Shown: positions 8,796 through 18,900, numbered from the stretch's first letter. The stretch: DNA of 64,000 nt from Marinobacterium lacunae (GCF_000705555.1 NZ_JMQN01000015.1:62001-126000); one strand, 5' to 3'. Translations and numbers: made by a program. Notes: generated by a model from the letters alone, not told the origin.

Positions 8796-9683
8796 ATGCC
8801 CGCTTCATTACCGCCACTGAACGCGCTGCGCACCTTCGAGGTGGCGGCCAGGCATCTGAGTTTCTCCAAGGCCGCGCAGGAGCTCTGTGTGACTCAGGGG
8901 GCGGTCAGCAAGCAGGTACAGTTGCTCGAGCAGTATCTGGAGCTGCCGCTGTTTGACCGTCTTCATTCGGGGCTGGTGCTGACCGACGCCGGTCGCCAGT
9001 ATCTGCCTGCAATCTCCCAAGCACTGGAGACGATCCAGAGCGCCACCGCGAGTCTCCAGCAGAGCATGCACGCCAGCGATACGCTGACACTGAATCTGAC
9101 ACCTTCGTTCAGCAATCTTTGGCTCATTCCGAGGCTCGATCAGTTACGTCGGGATATGCCGGAGCTGAAGCTGGCAATGGTGACCGGTGACGGGGCGTTC
9201 CAGTTTCAGGGCGCACAGGCGGACATGGCGATACGCTGTTTGCCCTTATCACTCAGTCATGAACACTCCACGCTGTTAAAAGAGGAGGTGCTGTTGCCGG
9301 TGGTTAACCCTGACCTGCTCAGACAACGGCCCATCGACTCACCGGAAGATCTGCTGGCGCACCCGCTGATCCGCCATATCACCCGGCCGCAGCTCTGGCG
9401 GCAGTTTTTGCAGCGCATGGTGGGCGGTGAGCCGACAGCTCCGCGTTACAGTCACGGCTTCGAGCATTTCTACATGTCGCTTGAGGCTGCACGTTGCGCT
9501 CAAGGCGTGGCACTGGTGCCGGATTTCATGGCTTCGCAGGCGCTGGCCCGCGGTGAGCTGGTCAATCCCCTGGGCCTCGCCTACCGCAGCGGCTACGGTT
9601 TCTATTTTCTGGTGCCGCCCTACCGTGCGCGCTCGGTGGGGGTACAGCGCTTTCATGCCTGGTTGGCCTTGCAGCTGGCCTAG
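8796..9683 (+). CDS. LysR-family transcriptional regulator (GcvA-like)
   Basis: This 295-residue regulator has an N-terminal winged helix-turn-helix, LPPLNALRTFEVAARHLSFS followed by KAAQELCVTQGAVSKQVQLLE, in the GcvA/AmpR-like subgroup. The rest is a two-lobed effector-binding domain (about residues 90-295) with IRCLPLSLSHEHSTLLKEE. It is divergent from the aminotransferase and most likely controls it, and perhaps the transporter, through the palindrome at 8768-8784. Its stop lies only 4 bases from the convergent pta stop, leaving no room for an ordinary terminator between them. Confidence 0.9.
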   Translation: MPASLPPLNALRTFEVAARHLSFSKAAQELCVTQGAVSKQVQLLEQYLELPLFDRLHSGLVLTDAGRQYLPAISQALETIQSATASLQQSMHASDTLTLNLTPSFSNLWLIPRLDQLRRDMPELKLAMVTGDGAFQFQGAQADMAIRCLPLSLSHEHSTLLKEEVLLPVVNPDLLRQRPIDSPEDLLAHPLIRHITRPQLWRQFLQRMVGGEPTAPRYSHGFEHFYMSLEAARCAQGVALVPDFMASQALARGELVNPLGLAYRSGYGFYFLVPPYRARSVGVQRFHAWLALQLA

Positions 9684-9687
9684 CGAT

Positions 9688-11832
9688 CTAGCTCTGTGCG
9701 CCGCTGGCAGCCTGAATCGCTGTGAGCGCTATCGTGAACACGATATCTTCGACCAGCGCACCGCGCGAGAGGTCGTTTACCGGTTTACGCATGCCTTGGA
9801 GCATCGGACCGATACTGATCACATCGGCACTGCGCTGTACCGCCTTGTAGGTGGTGTTGCCGGTGTTCAGATCCGGGAAGATGAATACCGTTGCGCGTCC
9901 GGCCACCGGGCTGTCCGGTGCCTTGCTGCGTGCCACGCTTTCCATGATGGCGGCATCGTATTGCAACGGGCCGTCGATCAGCAGGTCGGGGCGCTTGTGT
10001 TGCGCAAGGGCGGTTGCCTGACGCACCTTGTCCACATCCGCCCCCTGTCCTGACTGCCCGGTGCTGTAGCTGATCATCGCGACCCGGGGCTCGATACCAA
10101 AGGCTGTGGCCGAGTCTGCGCTCTGAATGGCGATGTCGGCCAGCTCTTGCGCGCTTGGGTCAGGGTTGATGGCACAGTCGCCATATACCAGTACCTGATC
10201 CGGCAGCAGCATGAAGAACACCGATGAGACCAGCTGGCACTGGGGGGCGGTACGTATCAGCTGCAGGGCCGGACGTATGGTGTTGGCTGTGGTATGCACA
10301 GCGCCGCTGACCAGTCCGTCTACCTCATCGAGCTCCAGCATCAGCGTGCCGAGCATGACATTATCCTGCAGCTCGTCCAGCGCCTTGAGCTCGTTCATGC
10401 CCTTGTGAGCGCGCAGCTCGACCAGCCGGGATACGTAGCGTGAGCGGATCTCGTCCGGGTCAAGAATCGATACCCCCTCACCCAGATTAACGCCAAGGTT
10501 ATTGGCGATGCGTTCCACCTCAGACGGATTGCCGAGCAGGGTACAGTGGGCGATGCCACGCTCGGCGCAGATCGCGGCAGCGCGTATGGTGCGCGGCTCG
10601 TTGCCCTCGGGGAGCACGATAGTGCGCGCCGCTTCGCGTGCACGGGTGATCAGCTGGTAGCGAAACGCCGCCGGTGACAGGTGCACCTTGCCGCTGTAAC
10701 TGCACAGGGAGGCCAGCCAGTCGCTGTCCAGATGGGCCGCAGTAAACTCTTTGACGTGATTGATACGCTCCTGATCATCCACTGGAATCTCCAGTGAGTA
10801 GCGGGGGATGTTCAGTGCGGTCTGCCAACTGTCGGTATCGACCCCTACGATCGGCAGCCCCGAGCGCAGGGCGCTGGCGCAGAGTTTCATCAGTTCGGGC
10901 GATGGGACATAGCCGCCGGTGAGAACCAGTCCTGCCAGCGCGACGCCATTACTGGCCGCAAGGCAGGCCGCCAGTACGATATCCTCTCGATCGCCCGGGG
11001 TGATGATCAGCGTACCGGGTTTCAGGTGCTCCGCCGCATGCGGAAGGGTCTGGGCGCAGAGGGTGATACTGCTGACACGGCGGCTGGTAATTTCGCCGCC
11101 GAACAGCACGCGGGCACCGAGGTATTCGATCAGGTCACTCAGGCGCGGCGCAACCATCTCGCCGTCCCAGGGGATGCCGCCCAGCAGCCGGAAACCGTCG
11201 TTGAACATGCTTGCCTGATCACGAATCTGTTCGAGGCTCAGGCTGTGAGTCAGCGCCTGGTCACCGGTCAGATCCGGGCGCGGGTTACCTTCGCGATCAA
11301 GCGGTGCGTCAAGCTTGTTCATGATGCAGCCAAGCACTCGCGGGTCGCTCACGCCGCCGTAGAAGCGCGCGACAATGTCGATGTGGTCCTCGATGGCATC
11401 GACGCTGTCATGCCCGGGGGCCGCGACAAGGACAACGTCGGCATCCAGCGCACGCGCAACCTCGCGGTTCAACGTGTTGGCATAGGGCTGGGTCATGGTG
11501 GCGACCAGGCCCTCAATCACCACGACATCCGGTGAATCGGTGCAGCTGTCCTGAAAGCGCTCGATGATCAGCTCCAGCAATTGATCCAGTCGGCCGGTGC
11601 TGACCAGATGCTCGGCTTCGCGCATCGGCACGGGTTCGGCGATGCTGGCGCCAGAGCCGGTACGCAGGATCGCCACGCTGCGATCGGTATCGTCGCCGTT
11701 GCGGGTCTGGGCGATGGGCTTGAAAAAGCCCACCCGTATACCCTGTTGCTCAAGGGCATGAACCAGACCCAGTACGGTGGTGGTCAGTCCGCTGCCGAGA
11801 CCGGCCGGGGCAATCATGATGCTGTGTGGCAT
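9688..11832 (-). CDS. pta: phosphate acetyltransferase (long form with BioD-like and DRTGG domains)
   Basis: This enzyme interconverts acetyl-CoA and acetyl phosphate. The ATG at 11832 has AGGATCC just upstream and gives 714 residues, the same length as E. coli Pta. The N-terminal P-loop NTPase/BioD-like domain begins PHSIMIAPAGLGSGLTTTVL. A middle DRTGG domain follows, then the C-terminal PTA/PTB catalytic domain (from about residue 390) with ARTIVLPEGNEPRTIRAA and the motif SYSTGQSGQGADVDKVRQAT. No ackA gene is adjacent in this window, although the two usually form an operon; it may lie elsewhere. Confidence 0.95.
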   Translation of the reverse strand: MPHSIMIAPAGLGSGLTTTVLGLVHALEQQGIRVGFFKPIAQTRNGDDTDRSVAILRTGSGASIAEPVPMREAEHLVSTGRLDQLLELIIERFQDSCTDSPDVVVIEGLVATMTQPYANTLNREVARALDADVVLVAAPGHDSVDAIEDHIDIVARFYGGVSDPRVLGCIMNKLDAPLDREGNPRPDLTGDQALTHSLSLEQIRDQASMFNDGFRLLGGIPWDGEMVAPRLSDLIEYLGARVLFGGEITSRRVSSITLCAQTLPHAAEHLKPGTLIITPGDREDIVLAACLAASNGVALAGLVLTGGYVPSPELMKLCASALRSGLPIVGVDTDSWQTALNIPRYSLEIPVDDQERINHVKEFTAAHLDSDWLASLCSYSGKVHLSPAAFRYQLITRAREAARTIVLPEGNEPRTIRAAAICAERGIAHCTLLGNPSEVERIANNLGVNLGEGVSILDPDEIRSRYVSRLVELRAHKGMNELKALDELQDNVMLGTLMLELDEVDGLVSGAVHTTANTIRPALQLIRTAPQCQLVSSVFFMLLPDQVLVYGDCAINPDPSAQELADIAIQSADSATAFGIEPRVAMISYSTGQSGQGADVDKVRQATALAQHKRPDLLIDGPLQYDAAIMESVARSKAPDSPVAGRATVFIFPDLNTGNTTYKAVQRSADVISIGPMLQGMRKPVNDLSRGALVEDIVFTIALTAIQAASGAQS

Positions 11833-11906
11833 GGAGGATCCTTGCTCGATGCGGTTTGTGCATTGCACAAACTATACGATGCCGATATGAAGGATGCGAG
11901 TCGTGC

Positions 11907-12785
11907 TTATTTGGATTTTAGCGTCAGATCGGCACAGTAGTCCGCTGCCTCGGTCTCGGGCGTGAACAGTATCAGGTCAGTAGTGGGCAGATTGCCGAAG
12001 GTGGCGGGGTGATAGTCCTCGGGGGATTGGCTCTGTTCGAGCGCCTGCATCAACAGACTGACGCGGGGAGTGGTGCCCAACCAGCGCGGCACACCAAGAT
12101 CGCTGCGTGCGTGGATGGTGCCGGTGAGCAACACGCCAGTGAGCCCCGGCTGTGTATGGGTGCGCAGCACCGATGCAATCTGCTGATCGCGTGCCAGCTG
12201 GATCTGTTGCATCGGTTGTAACCGGTCTTTCGGCATCTGGCCGCAGTGGCTGTCGAACAGCAGGTCGAGCATGAACGCGGTATGCGCAGGCTCCAGCACG
12301 TCGACCGTTTCCTTTCCGCGGTAGATCGTTTTGATGCGCTCCCGGGCGATATCGGCGCCCAATACCTTGGGGCTCCAGTGAAAGGCCGTACGCACAGGTT
12401 CGGCGTAAAGCGACCAGGGCCAGCCTTCGGACCAATCCAGTTGCTCTGCGGTGATCTCCGATGCGCCTTGAGCCTGGGCTTTATCAAAAGCCGGCTGCTG
12501 TTGGAGCGTAGCCATCTCGAGCGCGACGGCGCCAAGTTGCTTGCGTGTGCCCATCTCACGGATGATCAGGGCTTCAAGGCGATGATGGTCGGCGTTATCG
12601 TGTTGCTCGCCCAGTAGCAGCCAGCCGCCTTTGGGCAGCCAATGTTGGTAGAACTCCGACCAGTCTACGAAGCGCTGCTCTGCTGTTGACCAGAGTTTGC
12701 CAACCAGCGGGTGGGCGTTGTCCTTAGCGGCGCCGGCCGATAGCGGCACGATCACCAACAGTAGAGTGATGAATGCACGCCGCAT
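11907..12785 (-). CDS. ChaN-family protein (heme/iron-regulated, DUF399)
   Basis: This 292-residue protein has a Sec-type signal peptide (cleavage near LSAGAA) with no lipobox cysteine at the usual place, so it looks soluble and periplasmic rather than a lipoprotein. The family signature GGWLLLGEQHDNADHH is followed by EMATLQQQPAFDKA and, near the C-terminus, GTIHARSDLGVP. ChaN of Campylobacter is a heme-binding lipoprotein; the family is linked to iron/heme handling but its biochemical role is not settled. It starts 4 bases after a small gene of unknown function, forming a two-gene unit. Confidence 0.8.
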   Translation of the reverse strand: MRRAFITLLLVIVPLSAGAAKDNAHPLVGKLWSTAEQRFVDWSEFYQHWLPKGGWLLLGEQHDNADHHRLEALIIREMGTRKQLGAVALEMATLQQQPAFDKAQAQGASEITAEQLDWSEGWPWSLYAEPVRTAFHWSPKVLGADIARERIKTIYRGKETVDVLEPAHTAFMLDLLFDSHCGQMPKDRLQPMQQIQLARDQQIASVLRTHTQPGLTGVLLTGTIHARSDLGVPRWLGTTPRVSLLMQALEQSQSPEDYHPATFGNLPTTDLILFTPETEAADYCADLTLKSK

Positions 12786-12789
12786 TGTT

Positions 12790-13119
12790 TTAATGTCCGG
12801 GCGTGCTGGATTTTACGTCCAGATAGTCGCGCTGAATCACGGTTTCCAGTGCATTGGCCGCTGTGACCAGCTCTTCGAAGGTTTCGCGGCAGCGACGAAG
12901 ATGGTTGATCTGGTCCTGGCTCGGTACCGAATTCGAGCTGACATTGGCGATGTCCAGCAGCTCGCGCACGTACGCGGCACGGGCGTGGGCGACCATGGTT
13001 AGCAGTGGCTTGAGGTCAGCCAGCGCCAGTTCCGGGAACTGGGGGTTGATGATCTCGCGATTGATCTCGCGGCGATGCTTTTCCAGCTCCAGCAGCAGAC
13101 GATTGTTGCTGATCGGCAT
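12790..13119 (-). CDS. small all-helical protein of unknown function
   Basis: This 109-residue protein starts at MPISNNRLLLELEKHRREIN with AGGAGAG 7 bases upstream; longer in-frame starts lack a binding site. It has no signal peptide or membrane segment. It looks all-helical with heptad-like leucine spacing and the segment PELALADLKPLLTMVAHARAAYVRELL. I do not recognise the family. It precedes the ChaN-like gene by 4 bases and is divergent from parC. The codon usage and ribosome binding site look genuine. Confidence 0.7.
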   Translation of the reverse strand: MPISNNRLLLELEKHRREINREIINPQFPELALADLKPLLTMVAHARAAYVRELLDIANVSSNSVPSQDQINHLRRCRETFEELVTAANALETVIQRDYLDVKSSTPGH

Positions 13120-13212
13120 TATTGCTCTCCTTGAACCGGTGATCCGATACCCCCAGATTAGACCGAAATGGCCCAAAAGCGGTAGTGAATCAGCAGCTTG
13201 TGGCGGGTTTGG

Positions 13213-13241
13213 ATGACGCCTAGAGGGCTAGATGGCATACT
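13213..13241 (+). promoter_or_regulatory. possible sigma-70 promoter for parC
   Basis: ATGACG (13213-13218) and CATACT (13236-13241) are each four of six matches to the -35 and -10 consensus, with exact 17-base spacing, ending 52 bases before the parC ATG. This is a plausible but unconfirmed promoter. Confidence 0.3.
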
Positions 13242-13293
13242 CGCGGCATGCAGAAACCGATCGTGTGAACGGGACGCCCACAAGGATGCCTGA

Positions 13294-15573
13294 ATGAGTG
13301 TAGAGACCACTGTGGAAAACGGTACCGAGAAGCTTTCCCTGCGGGATTTCACCGAGAAAGCCTATCTCGACTATTCGATGTACGTGATTCTGGACCGTGC
13401 CTTGCCGCATATCGGCGACGGCATGAAGCCGGTTCAAAGGCGCATCGTCTATGCGATGTCCGAGCTTGGGCTCAAGGCGACGGCCAAGTACAAAAAATCA
13501 GCACGTACCGTCGGTGACGTGCTGGGTAAGTTCCACCCCCATGGTGATTCCGCCTGTTACGAAGCGATGGTGCTGATGGCACAGCCGTTCAGCTACCGCT
13601 ACCCGCTGGTGGACGGGCAGGGTAACTGGGGCTCACCGGACGACCCGAAATCCTTTGCGGCGATGCGTTATACCGAATCGCGTCTGTCGCGCTATGCCGA
13701 AGTTCTGTTGAGCGAGCTGGGGCAGGGCACCGTCAGTTGGGTGCCCAACTTCGACGGCACGTTGGACGAGCCGGAAGTACTGCCAGCACGACTGCCCAAC
13801 GTGCTGCTCAACGGCGGTACCGGCATCGCCGTCGGTATGGCAACCGATATTCCGCCGCATAACCTGCGCGAAGTGGCGGCGGCCTGCGTGCACCTGCTGG
13901 AAAACCCCAGTGCCGATGTGGCGCAGCTCAGCACCTTTGTGCCGGGGCCTGACTTCCCCACCGAAGCGGAGATCATCACCTCGCGTGACGATCTGCAAAA
14001 GCTGTATCTGACCGGCCGAGGCTCGGTCAAAGCACGTGCCGTGTACAGCCGCGAAGATGGCGAGATCGTGATCACTGCGCTGCCCTATCAGGTGTCCGGT
14101 GCCCGCGTACTGGAGCAGATCGCCGCGCAAATGCAGCAGAAGAAACTGCCGATGGTATCGGATCTGCGCGATGAGTCGGATCACGAGAACCCGACCCGTC
14201 TGGTGATCGTGCCGCGCTCCAACCGCATCGATATCGAGCAGTTGATGGCACACCTGTTTGCCAGTACCGATCTCGAGCGCAGCTACCGCGTGAACCTGAA
14301 CATGATCGGTATCGATGGCCGTCCCCAGGTGAAGGATCTGCGACAGATTCTCACCGAGTGGCTGAGCTGGCGTACCGAGGTGGTGCGTCGGCGTTTGCAG
14401 CACCGCCTGAAAAAGGTGATCGACCGCCTGCATATCCTCGAAGGCTTGATGGTCGCCTACCTCAATATCGATGAGGTGATCGCGATCATCCGTCATGAGG
14501 AGGAGCCCAAGCAGGAGCTGATGAGCCGTTTCGGTCTCACCGACATTCAGGCTGATGCAATTCTCGATCTCAAACTGCGCCATTTGGCCCGTCTTGAGGA
14601 GATGAAGATTCGCGGTGAGCAGGATGAACTCAGTGCAGAGCGCAAGGCGCTTGAAGAGACGCTGGGTTCCGACGAGCTGATGCGCAACCTGATTCGCGAA
14701 GAGATCGAAGCCACAGCCGAAGAGTTTGGCGATGAGCGACGCTCGCCGCTGGTCGAGCGTGAAGAGGCGCAGGCGTTCAGCGAGAAGGACCTGCTCAGTG
14801 CCGACCCGGTTACAGTGGTCATCTCCAAACAGGACTGGATACGTGCCGCCAAGGGACATGATATTGATGCCGAAGGGCTCAGCTACAAGGCCGGTGACGG
14901 CTTCAAGCTTGCCTGCAAGGGACGGATGAATCAGCCCACGATACTGGTCGACAGCACAGGGCGCAGCTATACGCTGGATACGCATACCTTGCCCTCGGCG
15001 CGTGGTCAGGGGGAGCCGGTCACCGGCAAGTTGACCCTGCCCAAGGGAGCAGTCATCGAGGGGATGACGGCCGGCCGCGAAGCGGATCAGGTATTGATGG
15101 CATCGGATGCCGGTTATGGTTTTGTGACCCGTATCGAAGATCTGACCTCCAAAACGAAGAACGGCAAGGCGGTGCTGACATTGCCGAAAGCGGCGCGGGT
15201 ATTACCGCCTGTTCGGGTCAGTGACCCCGAAAGCGATCTGCTGGCCGCGATCAGCTCAAGCGGGCGGTTGCTGATCTTCCCGGTATCCGAGCTGCCTCAG
15301 CTTGGTCGTGGCAAGGGCAACAAGATCATTAACATCCCGTCATCGGCGGCGGCCTCTCGCGAGGAGCTGATGGTTGCGCTGCAGACCTTTGCACCGGGCG
15401 ATACGCTGGTGGTGCATGCCGGTCGTCAGCACCTGAAACTCAAGGGCACCGATCTGGAGCACTACCGTGGTGAGCGTGGTCGACGGGGCAACAAGCTGCC
15501 GCGCGGCTTCCAGCGCGTTGACGGTATGGATGTGATTGCGGCCGACAAGGCCGAGGATCAGGGTCCGGAGTGA
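13294..15573 (+). CDS. parC: DNA topoisomerase IV subunit A
   Basis: ParC is the DNA-cleaving subunit of topoisomerase IV, which decatenates daughter chromosomes with ParE. The 759-residue protein has the winged-helix/tower breakage-reunion domain (residues about 30-480), with [13 protein letters not shown] and the catalytic tyrosine Y126 in [15 protein letters not shown]-terminal beta-pinwheel follows. Quinolone-determining positions are the susceptible residues (S86 and E90 in [12 protein letters not shown], equivalent to E. coli S80 and E84). AAGGA lies about 10 bases before the ATG. parE is not in the window. The downstream gene is convergent. Confidence 0.97.
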   Translation: MSVETTVENGTEKLSLRDFTEKAYLDYSMYVILDRALPHIGDGMKPVQRRIVYAMSELGLKATAKYKKSARTVGDVLGKFHPHGDSACYEAMVLMAQPFSYRYPLVDGQGNWGSPDDPKSFAAMRYTESRLSRYAEVLLSELGQGTVSWVPNFDGTLDEPEVLPARLPNVLLNGGTGIAVGMATDIPPHNLREVAAACVHLLENPSADVAQLSTFVPGPDFPTEAEIITSRDDLQKLYLTGRGSVKARAVYSREDGEIVITALPYQVSGARVLEQIAAQMQQKKLPMVSDLRDESDHENPTRLVIVPRSNRIDIEQLMAHLFASTDLERSYRVNLNMIGIDGRPQVKDLRQILTEWLSWRTEVVRRRLQHRLKKVIDRLHILEGLMVAYLNIDEVIAIIRHEEEPKQELMSRFGLTDIQADAILDLKLRHLARLEEMKIRGEQDELSAERKALEETLGSDELMRNLIREEIEATAEEFGDERRSPLVEREEAQAFSEKDLLSADPVTVVISKQDWIRAAKGHDIDAEGLSYKAGDGFKLACKGRMNQPTILVDSTGRSYTLDTHTLPSARGQGEPVTGKLTLPKGAVIEGMTAGREADQVLMASDAGYGFVTRIEDLTSKTKNGKAVLTLPKAARVLPPVRVSDPESDLLAAISSSGRLLIFPVSELPQLGRGKGNKIINIPSSAAASREELMVALQTFAPGDTLVVHAGRQHLKLKGTDLEHYRGERGRRGNKLPRGFQRVDGMDVIAADKAEDQGPE

Positions 15574-15594
15574 TCGGTCGGAGCAGGCGGCGGA

Positions 15595-17478
15595 TCAGCC
15601 GTTTGCCTGCTCCCGGCTCTGCAGTTTCGCCAACAGGTGGCGTGCCTGTTTTTCCAGCAGTTCCTGATAGGATTTGGCGATGCGGATCAGCAGCACCTTA
15701 TCCTCATCTTCACGGCGGATATCCGCCCCTTCCAGCAGAGTGGCTTTCAGGTCCGGCGCTTCGGTCAACGCGGTATGCGTGATCAGCTCGTTACTCTCGG
15801 TGGTACGGGTCAGGAAGCGCGCTTCCTCGAGCATACGCTCAAGCTTTTGATAATGTCCGCGCACCAGAGCCAGATGCAGGTTGATGACCGGCTTGAACTG
15901 GCGGATCCGTTGTTGGTTGTAATGGCGGTAGAGATTGGTGAAGAGCATGGATGCACAGAGCGCATTGATGCCGTGGCCGTCGCTCTCTTTGGGTGTGTCA
16001 AAGAACAGCTTCAGGTCGCCCTCGGGTGTTGGTTCCACCCGGCCGCTATAGATGTGGGCCACCGAGTTGGCCAGCGTGCGGTACGGCTTCATCAGCTGTA
16101 CCCGCTCATCCTCTTCGAGATTTTCGGAGTGGGCACTGCTGGCGTCGATCAGGAACAGATATCCGGCTTCATCCGACCCCAGCATCAGCTCCAGCTCATG
16201 CTCAAGGGTGTAAAGGCCGAGCTGCTCCTCCTGACTGCCAAGCGGCGTCACGATCGACAGGCGTGGGCGTGATGTGTCGCGACTGCTGGCGGTGGTCGGT
16301 TCCTGGTCGGTATCGTCGAACTCGACCTGATCGGTATCGTCCATATCCGGCGCAATCGCTTCATCGCTGTCTGGATCGCGGCTGGGAGATGGCGTGAACG
16401 GCGGCATGCGCTCCTGATCGCGTGAGGGTTTCAGCAGTTCGACCAGTTCCCGGTTGTCGTCGCGACCGGAGGGGGCTTCTGATGACGGTTCTTCATTCCG
16501 CTCAGCCGGGGCTTCCTGAGAGGTCGGCCAGTGCGAATTGGGGGCCTGCTCATCGGCATCGAGCGACATGGGGGACTTAAGCCAGGTGTCGACCTGAGGC
16601 GCCAGTTCGTGATGCGCAGTATCCTCATCCTCATCTTCGACAGCTTCAGGTGTGTATGCATCGCGCTCGAACGCCGTGTCGTCGGGCTGCTCGATCTCCT
16701 CTGCCTCCAACGCAGGGGGGGCATCGAACGGCTCAGCCTCATCGACGCTGTCCTCCAGCGTCGGCAGCTCATACTCCTCTTCGCGGACCTGAATCTGTTC
16801 GGTGTCCTCGTCATCTTCGTCGTCGAAGCGGGGCAGGGCGTCGGGGTCTTCGGCGTCTTCGGCGTCAAAATCCGGTACAGGGGCCGCCACAGACTCTGTT
16901 TTTGCGGACTCGGCAAAGCCTGGCGATACACCAGAGGCAACGGTCTTGAAATCCTCCGTAACCGCCTCGGGCTCGGGCTTGGGACGCAGGCGCAGCCAAA
17001 GCGTCAGCAGACAGGCGACAATCGACAGCAGTGCCAGCAGCCCGGCTTCGAGCAGTTGGTTTTTAAGCAGTGTCCAGCCGTAGTCGGCATTCACCCAGAC
17101 CGAGAGCTCTCCGAGGGTTTCCTCTCCGCGAACCAGCTCGAGTTTATGCTCGAGCCCCCTTTGGGTGCCCGCTACGGCAACCGGTATCTTGTGGGTGTCG
17201 GTCAGGTGAAGTCCGTTCACCCGGGGCTGGGCGTTGAGTTCGTTAAACAGGTAGTTAAGGCTGATCCGGTCGTCGGCCAGCATCAAAGGCTGAATCAGAA
17301 TTGCGGTGCTGCGGGCCAGAGACTGTCCATAGTGACGGGCATCCTGCTCGGCGCTGGCGCGGGCGCCATACAGCAGTATGCCGGTGCTGACGGCAAGACA
17401 CAGTAGCAGCACCGCTGCGATAGGCAGCAGCTGGCGCAGGGTTCCGGATTGTGCGGCGCTTGATCTGGGGCGATCCAT
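15595..17478 (-). CDS. YtjB/AhpA-like two-helix membrane protein with acidic linker and degenerate cyclase-like domain
   Basis: This 627-residue protein has a transmembrane helix at about 15-37, a roughly 100-residue periplasmic domain (QSLARSTAILIQPLMLADD is typical of the YtjB/Smp/AhpA group) and a second helix at about 144-163. A linker of about 250 residues (165-415) extremely rich in D and E follows. The C-terminal domain (about 420-590) contains AGYLFLIDASSAHSENL, YSGRVEPTPEGDLKLFFDTP and NLHLALVRGHY, reminiscent of a class III nucleotide cyclase fold without a convincing catalytic pair. Relatives lie near parC and serB in Pseudomonas (from memory). Function is unknown. It is convergent with parC. 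Confidence 0.65.
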   Translation of the reverse strand: MDRPRSSAAQSGTLRQLLPIAAVLLLCLAVSTGILLYGARASAEQDARHYGQSLARSTAILIQPLMLADDRISLNYLFNELNAQPRVNGLHLTDTHKIPVAVAGTQRGLEHKLELVRGEETLGELSVWVNADYGWTLLKNQLLEAGLLALLSIVACLLTLWLRLRPKPEPEAVTEDFKTVASGVSPGFAESAKTESVAAPVPDFDAEDAEDPDALPRFDDEDDEDTEQIQVREEEYELPTLEDSVDEAEPFDAPPALEAEEIEQPDDTAFERDAYTPEAVEDEDEDTAHHELAPQVDTWLKSPMSLDADEQAPNSHWPTSQEAPAERNEEPSSEAPSGRDDNRELVELLKPSRDQERMPPFTPSPSRDPDSDEAIAPDMDDTDQVEFDDTDQEPTTASSRDTSRPRLSIVTPLGSQEEQLGLYTLEHELELMLGSDEAGYLFLIDASSAHSENLEEDERVQLMKPYRTLANSVAHIYSGRVEPTPEGDLKLFFDTPKESDGHGINALCASMLFTNLYRHYNQQRIRQFKPVINLHLALVRGHYQKLERMLEEARFLTRTTESNELITHTALTEAPDLKATLLEGADIRREDEDKVLLIRIAKSYQELLEKQARHLLAKLQSREQANG

Positions 17479-17575
17479 CTACATTTGAACTCGGTCGTTA
17501 CGGCGGCCGGAAAGATTCATAATCGGGCGATAATAACAGGTAGACAGAGGCTGTCACAGCCTGATGCAGTACACA

Positions 17576-17604
17576 ATGACCGATGCCCGCTGTAGCGCTA
17601 TAAT
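17576..17604 (+). promoter_or_regulatory. probable sigma-70 promoter for the proA operon
   Basis: ATGACC (17576-17581, four of six -35 matches) and a perfect TATAAT (17599-17604) are separated by 17 bases and lie 36 bases before the proA ATG. This is the best promoter-like element seen ahead of the long rightward gene block. Confidence 0.55.
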
Positions 17605-17640
17605 GGCCGGTCTAATCGCACCGACCCGGAATGCTTTGGG

Positions 17641-18897
17641 ATGAATGTAGCTGAGTATATGTCTGAATTGGGGCAGCGCGCGCGCGCTGCCTCCCGCCTG
17701 ATGGCACGTGCCGATACGGGGCGCAAGAATGCGGCCCTGGATGCAATGGCGCGCGTGCTCGATGCCAGCCGGGATACGCTGGCGGCTGCCAACCGCAAGG
17801 ATCTGGAGCGCGGCCGTGCCAACGGTCTGGACGCTGCCATGCTGGATCGACTCGAACTGACGCCAGCGCGTATCGATACCATGATCGAAGGGTTGCGTCA
17901 GGTAGCGGGTCTGCCGGATCCGATCGGCGGTATCACCGACATGAACTACCGTCCATCCGGCATTCAGATCGGCAAGATGCGCGTGCCGCTGGGCGTTATC
18001 GGTATCATCTACGAGTCGCGTCCGAACGTGACGGTCGAGGCGGCCAGCCTGTGCCTGAAGTCCGGGAATGCCACGATTTTGCGTGGCGGCTCCGAGGCGA
18101 TCGAATCCAATCATGCGATTGCTGCGTGTATTGCCAAGGGCTTGAAGGAAGCGGGACTGCCGGAAGATGCGGTTCAGGTGGTTGAAACCACGGATCGCGA
18201 AGCGGTCGGCGCGCTGATTACCATGCCGGAGTACGTGGATGTGATCGTGCCCCGCGGCGGTAAGGGGCTGATCGAGCGTATTTCCCGTGATGCCCGTGTG
18301 CCGGTGATCAAGCATCTGGATGGTATCTGCCACGTCTATATCGACGATCAGGCAGACAAGAGCAAGGCGCTCAATATCGCCATCAATGCCAAGACCCATC
18401 GCTATGGCACCTGCAACACCATGGAAACACTGTTGGTGAACCGGGCGATAGCAGCTGAAGTGTTGCCGGAGCTTGCAGAGCAGTATTCCGAGCTCGGTGT
18501 AGAGTTGCGTGGCTGTGCGCAGACCCGAGAGGTTCTGCCGCAGGTGCTTGAGGCTACCGATGAGGACTGGGCCACCGAATATCTGGCGCCAATTCTGGCG
18601 ATCAAGGTGGTGGAGGATATGGCCGAGGCGATCGAGCATATCAACCACTGGGGTTCGCACCACACCGACGCCATCGTGACCGAGAACTACACCAAGGCAC
18701 GCGCGTTCCTGCGTGAAGTGGATTCCAGCTCGGTGATGGTTAACGCCTCGACCCGTTTTGCCGACGGCTTCGAGTACGGACTGGGTGCCGAGATCGGTAT
18801 CTCGACCGACAAGATACACGCTCGCGGGCCTGTGGGCCTCGAGGGGCTGACGTCGCAGAAGTACGTCGTACTCGGTGACGGCCAGGTTCGGCAGTGA
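17641..18897 (+). CDS. proA: glutamate-5-semialdehyde dehydrogenase (gamma-glutamyl phosphate reductase)
   Basis: This enzyme performs the NADPH-dependent reduction of L-glutamyl 5-phosphate to glutamate semialdehyde, the second step of proline synthesis. The 418-residue length is typical. Family motifs include [54 protein letters not shown] and [14 protein letters not shown], which holds the catalytic cysteine. It heads a long co-directional block and ends immediately before nadD. The proB kinase gene is not in the window. Confidence 0.97.
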   Translation: MNVAEYMSELGQRARAASRLMARADTGRKNAALDAMARVLDASRDTLAAANRKDLERGRANGLDAAMLDRLELTPARIDTMIEGLRQVAGLPDPIGGITDMNYRPSGIQIGKMRVPLGVIGIIYESRPNVTVEAASLCLKSGNATILRGGSEAIESNHAIAACIAKGLKEAGLPEDAVQVVETTDREAVGALITMPEYVDVIVPRGGKGLIERISRDARVPVIKHLDGICHVYIDDQADKSKALNIAINAKTHRYGTCNTMETLLVNRAIAAEVLPELAEQYSELGVELRGCAQTREVLPQVLEATDEDWATEYLAPILAIKVVEDMAEAIEHINHWGSHHTDAIVTENYTKARAFLREVDSSSVMVNASTRFADGFEYGLGAEIGISTDKIHARGPVGLEGLTSQKYVVLGDGQVRQ

Positions 18898-18900
18898 GTG

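Noticed and set aside
13633-14985. Long open frame antisense to parC
   Set aside because: It is the mirror of a well-conserved gene, has a histidine/glutamine-rich composition typical of antisense frames in GC-rich DNA, and has no recognisable motif.
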